From Lingula anatina (taxonomy: Eukaryota; Brachiopoda; Lingulata; Lingulida; Lingulidae), in contig NW_019776013.1 of the NCBI RefSeq assembly GCF_001039355.2, positions 186,650 through 250,649 of the forward strand: a stretch of 64,000 bases of DNA, written 5' to 3'. Below, one piece after another: positions 57,206 to 64,000 of this stretch. A program made the position numbers and the translations under genes. How positions within the stretch are numbered: the first letter of the stretch is position 1; every line of letters begins with the position of its first letter. The notes under the pieces were generated by a model, which saw only the letters and a program-made list of their open reading frames with translations, made no database searches and was not told where the DNA came from.

Positions 57206-59929
57206 GTATTATAATATATAGATCAATGCAATGTCCTAGATTAAAAAACTTACTTAAGAAAAAATTCCATTATGCTCAATTCTGTTTCCACAAATTGATA
57301 AATAGATCTTCCATTTTTATGATCAATTAATATTTATTGATTTTGTTAGAAACTGAAATTCGTTAGACTCTCTATATCATAAAAAGCCCAGTTATTTTCA
57401 AAAGGAACTTTAAAAAGCTTGTGACAAAATTAGTATTTTTTTTAAAGAAGTATCTTTTGACAAAATTAGTATTTTTTTTTAAAGAATCTTTTATAAACGT
57501 AAGGAAAAAGTCATCATGCTTAGCTCAACAGAAAACTAGTCTTATTTTTTTTTTTTTCATGTAAGCGTTGTGTTTTAGGGTAGGAAAAAAGAGGAATGAA
57601 CTAAAAACTTAGAAGAGCAATGAATACATTAATAAATCGTCTTAACTTGCCCCACTGACTCCCATTTTATCTGGCACAGTATGCATTAACCTTTATGCTT
57701 GAAAATTGTAAACTACTGTTTCAGTTTTACATAAAAATTGATACATATCAGTAAAATGCTGTCACCAATAAATATTCTGTAGTGTTAAACAGAATCATGC
57801 TGAGAGTTGGAGTTAACTGGAGATGGTAGATGCATGCTAATAATGAAGTAGTTGCTAGTCGATTGTCACCCAGGGTACAGTAACAGTTACTAAAATGTCA
57901 GTTCAAACTATCGTCAACATATCAGTTAGGCCCTGAACAGATTGTATGAAATATTTCTATTCCAGTCAGAGTGCTCAAAAAGTTATACAAAATATTGAAA
58001 TAACATTTTAATCTCTAAATTTGTATTTTCACTTGTCAAATTGTACATGCTATAGGTGAATTATGAATGTACTTTAATTTCAAGAATAAAGACTTAATTT
58101 AGGAAAGTTGTTTATATACAGAATACACTAAGAAGTTCACTTTCAGAAGAAAAAAAGTTGAATATATGTCGAACTTTATTTCAATATGAATATTTCATTT
58201 TTTTCTTTTTTGTCTAAGCATCATCACCCAAATTTTTATGTTACTCGATAATTTATTAAGCTTGATGTTACATTGATACTACATTCCATAATAAAATACA
58301 AGCCTGGAGTTTAGATATATACTTTTGGATTTATACTCTTGTATATAGCCTAGTTTGAAAAAACATTTCTCTGAAGAAAGGTTACCTGGGCTGAATTACC
58401 AGAAATGGATCTGAGGAACCTGTCGGTTGTGGTATAGTGATTGCGTTGTGGCTTCCGCGGCGCAACTAACACATTCAAGTATTGCTTTGGACAAAGCAAC
58501 CTGAATGGCCAGTGTTTGTAGTCGGGCTAGAGTACATTTAAGGAAAGATAAGAGCATCCCAAGCACTCTGAGTATAACGATAAACGGAAACTACATCCAT
58601 GGATCACGTAACACCCACCACAAGTCTATGGAAGCTAAATTACCGGGAGAATGGATGTAACAACTGCCTACTGCTACAACGGTTTGCTGCCGTTCATTCA
58701 TGCAGTGAGCAGCTAGCAGCGGATGTTCACAAATTCCTGTGCAAGGTTTTACTAAGCCATGTTTTTCTGTTTTTTTTTTCCCTGTTACCAAGTGCTGACC
58801 TAAAGGGATGTTTTCTGGGTGATCCCTCTTTGTTGGAGACTCCATTACTTCTAAAATTTCACCCACCTATTTTATGTATATCCTGTACTGGTATGATGTT
58901 TGACTGGTAGATGGTGCCAAAGTGAATGGGGGGGGGGGGGTCTTTTGTTCCCTTACTGAGAGTGAAGCATGTATTTTTTTTAAGTTGTACAAGGTGTTCT
59001 TAATCTAGCACCTTGTCCAAATTGTTGAAAACTTAAATATTTTACGGCAACTTTATTTCAAGTGTACTACAGTACATGGCTTTACACGTTTATTCTCATA
59101 TAAGGCTATCATTTATTATTTAAGAGAAAATGATTCATTTTTCCCTAAATTGTCGAACCGTAAAATGGTACAATCATAATTCCATCTAAATGAATGGCCG
59201 GTAATACAGTTTGTCCAATAAACAGGTATAAAGACATGGGTGATGACAGATTCCTCGGCTGATCACTGAGATAACTGAATCACTAGACACAGATAGAGGG
59301 TGTTGATAATAACATCTTCTAAATGCACGGATTTTTTTAATATTGCAATTTAAGCAATGTAACTGTGAATTAATAAAGTAATAAAAGAGTAAGTTTCATT
59401 TTTTAAAATCTCAAAAAGGCATACGTACCGTCAATTACCCGAAGCATTGGAGTTATATTTAAAATAAACAAAATTTTGTCAGTTAAAAAGAATCCAAAAA
59501 TGACAGAGCAGGATTCAAAACAAAAATACCATGTAGCCTGGAAATTCCCCACTCAATTCCTTAATATGGAAAAAGCCCTTTGCGCACGTGGAAAAGTCCC
59601 GCCATTTCTTTGTTTACATACTATCCTTATATGGCGAATATCCGGGTGAAATGCACCGTAAAGCTTGGGGTCACAAGAATTTGACTCACTGATTTTATTC
59701 AACTACTAATATCGTTCTCACCCAGAATATTCACACAATGATATATTTCTGTGCTGAAAAATATGACCTCACGCTTTGCTTTAACTTCGTCCTTTATCCC
59801 AGTAAACGGTCTTCTTTTGTGTCTGAGTAACAGGGCATGAATGTATCGATAAACAGCTCAGGAATTTACTAGCGGTCATGACGTGGCAGCCTTAGTAACA
59901 ACCAGTTATTGCCAGCTACGGGGTCACGG

Positions 59930-60062
59930 CTATTTTAGGACGGAAGGGGAAATTGAATAATCATTGACGTCACTGTGCGCTGATTGGCCAGAGTTATCGG
60001 GCACCTGTCATGTGATTATCTATGAGAGAATCTGATTGGACACCAAAAATAGAATGACGTCA
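59930..60062 (+). promoter_or_regulatory. immediate-early type promoter: two CREs, CCAAT boxes, CArG-like site
   Basis: Perfect CRE palindromes TGACGTCA lie at 59965-59972 and 60055-60062. Reverse CCAAT (ATTGG) lies at 59983-59987 and 60035-60039. CTATTTTAGG (59930-59939) is one base off a serum-response CArG box, and CCAAAAATAG (60043 on) is also close. All lie within 320 bp of the ATG of the IER-like gene, a family known to be induced through CREB- and SRF-type inputs. Confidence 0.65.
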
Positions 60063-60249
60063 TGGGCTGTTTGAACTCTACTCATGGTTTAACAATAAAC
60101 GGCCATTCTTGAATTACGTAGCAGGTAGAGTACTCATATTTAGAGTTACTCTCCTTACTTGAGCTTTATTATTGTCATTAATCTAGTCAGGGGAACATAT
60201 TGGGTTCTCTGACACTAAGAACGTCAAACGACGACCAAAGGATCATAAA

Positions 60250-61065
60250 ATGGGTACCGAAGCACACCGTTTGATCACAGTTTCTTTGGGAAAAATCGCA
60301 CAATGCAGACAACAACGTGGTGGAGTCAATTTGCATAAAAGCCTTCTTGTAACAAAGGTGCTATACAAAGCCAGGACTGCTTACATGATGCAGAATTTTC
60401 GTGAGGTAGTAGACTCTAAAACCAGGACGGCCAAGACACACTCATCGAGCGAGAAACAGGTCAGTAAATCCAAATCTGCTGAAACCACGCTACAAGTACA
60501 AATTCACCCCACGCCGGCGGGAAATGCCGCGCCATGTGACTCTGAGAGTGCAGGTTGCATAAGCCCGTCTGAGACCCACGAGGACAAAGAAAACATTCCC
60601 CCTGCACAAGAAATGAGTGCTGAAACAAAGGACAGTTTTGAAAATTCCGACGAAAATATGATCTCAAAAGAGTCGAGTTTAGACAATAAATCGGACGTTG
60701 ATAACAATGCTGATTCCGAGTGCGCAAAATGCGTGAAACGTCGACTCAGTGAAACCGAGCTCGCCGTGGACTCTATTTCCCCCGTTAAACGCTCAAAGTT
60801 TTGCGATGCGGAGACACAAGTAGACACAGAGCCCATGCAGACGGAAACGACTCAGATCTCAAACTTGGTGAACATTTTCAGTTCGGGCTTCACTGGATTG
60901 ATTTCCAATAGTCATAACAATAACAGTTCAGTGGAGAATTCGATCCAAACAGCTGAGAAAACTAGGCTGGGCTCAGACACCCAATCGACTATTTCTCAGT
61001 GTGGGAAGCACATAAAAGAAGCCTTTGAGACCCTGGCCCGTCCCGTTATCGCTCTCACAGTATGA
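60250..61065 (+). CDS. IER2/IER5-family immediate early response protein
   Basis: A single exon of 271 residues, as expected for the intronless vertebrate IER2 and IER5 genes. The N-terminal 50 residues match the family domain: EAHRLITVSLGKIAQCRQQR then GGVNLHKSLLVTKVLYKAR, equivalent to the EAQRIMTLSVWKMYHSRMQR and GGLRLHRSLQLSLVMRSAR regions of IER2. A second family block, ISNLVNIFSSGFTGLIS (about 207-223), corresponds to the conserved NLIxIFGSGFSGL of IER5. The middle is acidic, Ser-rich and disordered, with a basic KRRLSETELA/SPVKRSKF stretch that could be a nuclear localisation signal. In vertebrates these proteins are rapidly induced by growth signals or stress, and IER5 binds PP2A-B55 and HSF1; the same role here is an inference. 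The promoter upstream fits that induction. Confidence 0.88.
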   Translation: MGTEAHRLITVSLGKIAQCRQQRGGVNLHKSLLVTKVLYKARTAYMMQNFREVVDSKTRTAKTHSSSEKQVSKSKSAETTLQVQIHPTPAGNAAPCDSESAGCISPSETHEDKENIPPAQEMSAETKDSFENSDENMISKESSLDNKSDVDNNADSECAKCVKRRLSETELAVDSISPVKRSKFCDAETQVDTEPMQTETTQISNLVNIFSSGFTGLISNSHNNNSSVENSIQTAEKTRLGSDTQSTISQCGKHIKEAFETLARPVIALTV

Positions 61066-64000
61066 GCAACCGGAAAACCTCCCGAGTTGATTCAGTCGTT
61101 TACCTTTGTGTGGGGTACGTGGCACAGGCTATCCCAAAGGCCAAGCCCCCCAAGCCGGACTGGTGCAAACCACAACGCACTAGCGTTACCTGTAAAGGAA
61201 AGGTGCTGTAACTCTTTATTTACCAGCAAGTGCCTTGTGGCAATACGGTGCCGAAGCCAATGTTTAATTCCCGTTGGAGGAATATTGAACGATTTGCAGT
61301 GATGTTGACAGTATTCTGTGGTTTAATGAAGCAAACTGTTTCAAAACCTATAAGATAAACTCTTGATTATATTTAAAAAAGAAAAAAAAAATGCGTTCAG
61401 ACTTTGAATGTTACAAGTTTATACCCTCAGGGACTCGATGTGATTAAGGGCATACAGACTTAACAGTAACATTTAGTGAGATCTGTTTGAACGTGGTCAG
61501 TGAGTGTGAACAATGAAATCCATATGTTGGAAATAATACAGGTGCGATTGCAGATGGATTTACGATTAACTGATACTCCTTATGTTAAAAAGTGGAATTT
61601 GATACGCCAAAAATGCTCTTTTTGTCATCTGTCATTATTATTTTTATTGTCATGAGAGAACCTGCGTATTTTAGGTTGTTCTTGTAGAATAGAGATTCAG
61701 AATCAGACTTTAGTGCAATTTATTAACTACAGTCTTGAAAACGAGCGATTTAAGTGTGGTAGAAGTGAGTAAATCTGTTGTTTTCTGTAGGCAAGATGTG
61801 TAAATATGTCACACCTTGCATTCAATAGAAGGAGAATGAGTCATGGTCATACGTTCCTCCATCATGACAAAGTCCATGAAATGGATTCATGCCTAAAGAA
61901 TGTACATGTAAAATCGTCATATATCGTCTCGTAATACATTCAATGTGATCACCCTGTTATTGTTTCTCTTGAAATAAAAGAGATGTATTAATTTGAAATG
62001 CAATTTTTCTCTTGTTGACTTTTTGATGCAAAGAAAAATGGCTTGGACGACTTCTTGGAAACGACCCTGGCAAGTTGCCATTGTGAACTGTTTGATATCA
62101 CTAGGCGGATGTAAACAGTAGAATAGATTAGCGCGTCATATATGCTCAAGATCCACATCAGTGATCGATAGCGCGAAAGCAGTAATATAATATTACTTCC
62201 CTTTTCATTTTAACTACTGCACGTATTAGATGATATACGAAAATTAACTATTTAACACCCACATCCTATGTTTTTTCTTTAGTGGAAAACAACCTGCTCC
62301 ACAGAAAAGATAGTCACTGCTTGTTTTGTTGTTCATTTTTCTCAGAAAAAGGAAAGATGCAGTTCCAGAATTATTTTTCCTTGAAGCGTGTGCAACTTGA
62401 GCTCATCTGTTGCAGACGATATCTTGTTCAACATGGCTGACCTTTTCTGCACACGAGGTGGGTCTTCTTTCAGAGACTCAAGGGCGGTGCAAGCTTGACC
62501 TAATAACAGTGGCGTGATATATCTACTACGATCTACTACGTGTCTTGATGACGAATAAAAGATAACTAAGGTGGCACCATTACGGCCGCAGTTACGAAAT
62601 CGGGCAGGTGAAAATTTATGCCCACCTTCTAACTTACGAAATCTGATCTCTGTGCTATGAATAATGCGTTGGATAATTCATAGATATATTTTGTTGCAGT
62701 GATTTATTTAGTATATAATGAATTTTTAGATTATTGTGATGAATTTTTTCAACTATGTCCGGATTCCAAACTGTTATGACGGTGTTTTTGTGATCTTCAA
62801 AAATTTCGAGATGCGACAATTTTCAAAGTTTTTAAATGACAAGAAAGACCTGAGTCATTCCACGCCGCTTATACCAACTGCCTCACCTGGCAATCTATAT
62901 ATTGATGCGGCGCACCTTGCGGCTTACGTAATAGGCTGGGCGTCATATAAAGACCATCTGGTCACCTCGACAATTAATATTGCTCACTAAATACTATAAC
63001 TTCCTGGGACCATTGATGAAACTGATTCCCTGAATGCGCCGTGATAGTAGGCCTATAATTCTTCCCTTTGTGAATGAAGATGGTGAATGACCGCATTGTT
63101 AAGTATATAGCACACAGAATGATAGAGTACATTATATGTTCTAAATAGGTGCGTTTTGGGAAATGTAGATGAGATTTAAGATATTGCACTTCTTTCAGTG
63201 CGAATGCAAATACAAACGGCAATTATCTTTACGAGGCCTGATATGCCCGTCTTATATAGAAACCCAGGTAAAACTCCAGGTAAACTGTCCATATTAAGTT
63301 AACACGGCTCCGCATGCCATGGTCATATAGGGCGATGAAAAATATAGACTTCTAGCGGAAATTTTAAGGAAGAGAAATTCGTTCAAATGGCGAAGAATTA
63401 TAATAGTATTCCCCGTATGAACCCAGTGTTACTCAGTAAAGGCGCTAGTCACCACTCCTTGCAATTTCAATAATATCGTTTTATTTGGCCACAAGAATTC
63501 ACGGTTTTTACTTACAGATGAATGTGAATTTGAATCACACTTTCGTGAAACAACAGAACAAAGGATCCCGGCCCACGCAAACCACAGAAAGCGAGGTCGA
63601 AGGGCTAGTGTGACCGGTGCAGCGTGGGGATGGTGGGGTTATGGTAACCCTACCAGGGCCACAAATTGATTTTTCACAAGATATTCACAGATATGTCTAT
63701 AGAAGCTTAATAGACGGTCATTTTACTATCTCTGTGGCTTTTGGTAATTTTCCCTATAATATCTGCCACCCTGGTAGAGGGTAGAGTTATGATCACAGTG
63801 CTTAATGTGACCCCCCCCCCCCCCAAATCCTCTACATGATCGATGGAGATTATTGGGAAGGGTGGTATAGAGACTTTACCAATTTGTGTTCTGCTAACTG
63901 CTTAATATTAGTTCTAGATTTTCTAACTGTTATATTATCTCTTCCCCCCCCCTTTTTTCTTCCCTCTCCATCTTTCCGCCCTTCAAAGCCCCCCCACCAC
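61066..64000. other. 3' flank and gene-free sequence
   Basis: Probable 3'-UTR of the IER-like gene up to about 61980, then AT-rich sequence with poly-C runs (63811-63824, 63945-63952). No supportable exon or RNA gene. The frame at 62736-62990 shows no recognisable feature. Confidence 0.5.
61973..61978 (+). terminator. poly(A) signal candidate of the IER-like gene
   Basis: AATAAA about 0.9 kb after the stop codon. Confidence 0.4.

Larger units (their letters stand above)
57055..60249. other. intergenic; 3'-UTR then IER-like promoter
   Basis: The 5' part is AT-rich and likely 3'-UTR of the zinc-finger gene. The 3' end carries the promoter elements listed separately. No other exon is supported; the frame at 58599-58910 lacks any recognisable feature. 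Confidence 0.45.

Noticed and set aside
62736-62990. 84-codon plus-strand frame near the right end
   Set aside because: It has no recognisable domain, no Kozak or splice support, and is AT-rich.
1-64000. CRISPR arrays, operons, bacterial or phage genes
   Set aside because: The window is intron-containing animal DNA; its repeats are tandem or transposon-type without CRISPR spacing.
1-64000. tRNA and rRNA genes
   Set aside because: I found no segment with convincing cloverleaf boxes or rRNA similarity; a covariance-model scan (tRNAscan-SE, Infernal) would settle this.

Overview
The window is AT-rich metazoan nuclear DNA. Genes are split by GT-AG introns and carry signal peptides. Microsatellites, short inverted-repeat transposons and tandem duplications are common. 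The gene content (an IER2/IER5-type immediate-early gene, a polypeptide GalNAc-transferase, fasciclin-domain secreted proteins, cysteine-rich secreted proteins) and the repeat style suggest a marine invertebrate, most likely a lophotrochozoan such as a mollusc. That placement is an inference from style, not from a diagnostic gene.

Region 1 (1-4.7 kb): minus-strand genes. One encodes a small protein with a single membrane segment near its C-terminus (68-544). The other is a cysteine-rich protein assembled from four phase-matched exons (2560-3814, 5' end uncertain). A 223-bp MITE lies between them.

Region 2 (4.7-26.6 kb, possibly to 27.7 kb): a plus-strand cluster of four secreted-protein genes. 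The outer two (4708-8318 and 19455-26601) encode paired FAS1 (fasciclin/TGFBI-type) domains and share exon lengths (215 and 190 nt) and intron phases. The inner two (10211-13185 and 14954-16762) are long single-exon genes for Pro/Gln/Gly/Asn/Tyr-rich repeat proteins. Three of the four products carry an aromatic motif resembling the OCRE motif of nuclear splicing factors, here on secreted proteins. The last gene also has two homologous, interchangeable 3' exons. The cluster looks like a locus for an extracellular matrix, adhesive or biomineral material; the material itself cannot be identified from sequence.

Region 3 (27.8-37 kb): a minus-strand cysteine-rich secreted protein of four exons (27853-33484). 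A duplicated promoter plus signal-peptide exon 3 kb upstream is splice-compatible with it.

Region 4 (38.6-41.6 kb): a minus-strand three-exon polypeptide GalNAc-transferase, complete with type II membrane anchor and ricin-like tail. Between 41.6 and 45.8 kb there is no gene, only hairpins, an LTR-element remnant, a foldback element and MITE copies.

Region 5 (45.8-57.1 kb): a plus-strand gene for a protein of about 2,226 residues. It combines C2H2 zinc fingers with a variant nuclear-receptor-type DNA-binding domain, several SUMO-acceptor motifs and SUMO-interacting motifs, and has no visible ligand-binding domain. This is the most unusual single protein here.

Region 6 (57-64 kb): an intronless IER2/IER5-like immediate-early gene (60250-61065) behind a promoter with two perfect CRE palindromes, CCAAT boxes and a CArG-like site. 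The remainder is gene-free as far as I can see.
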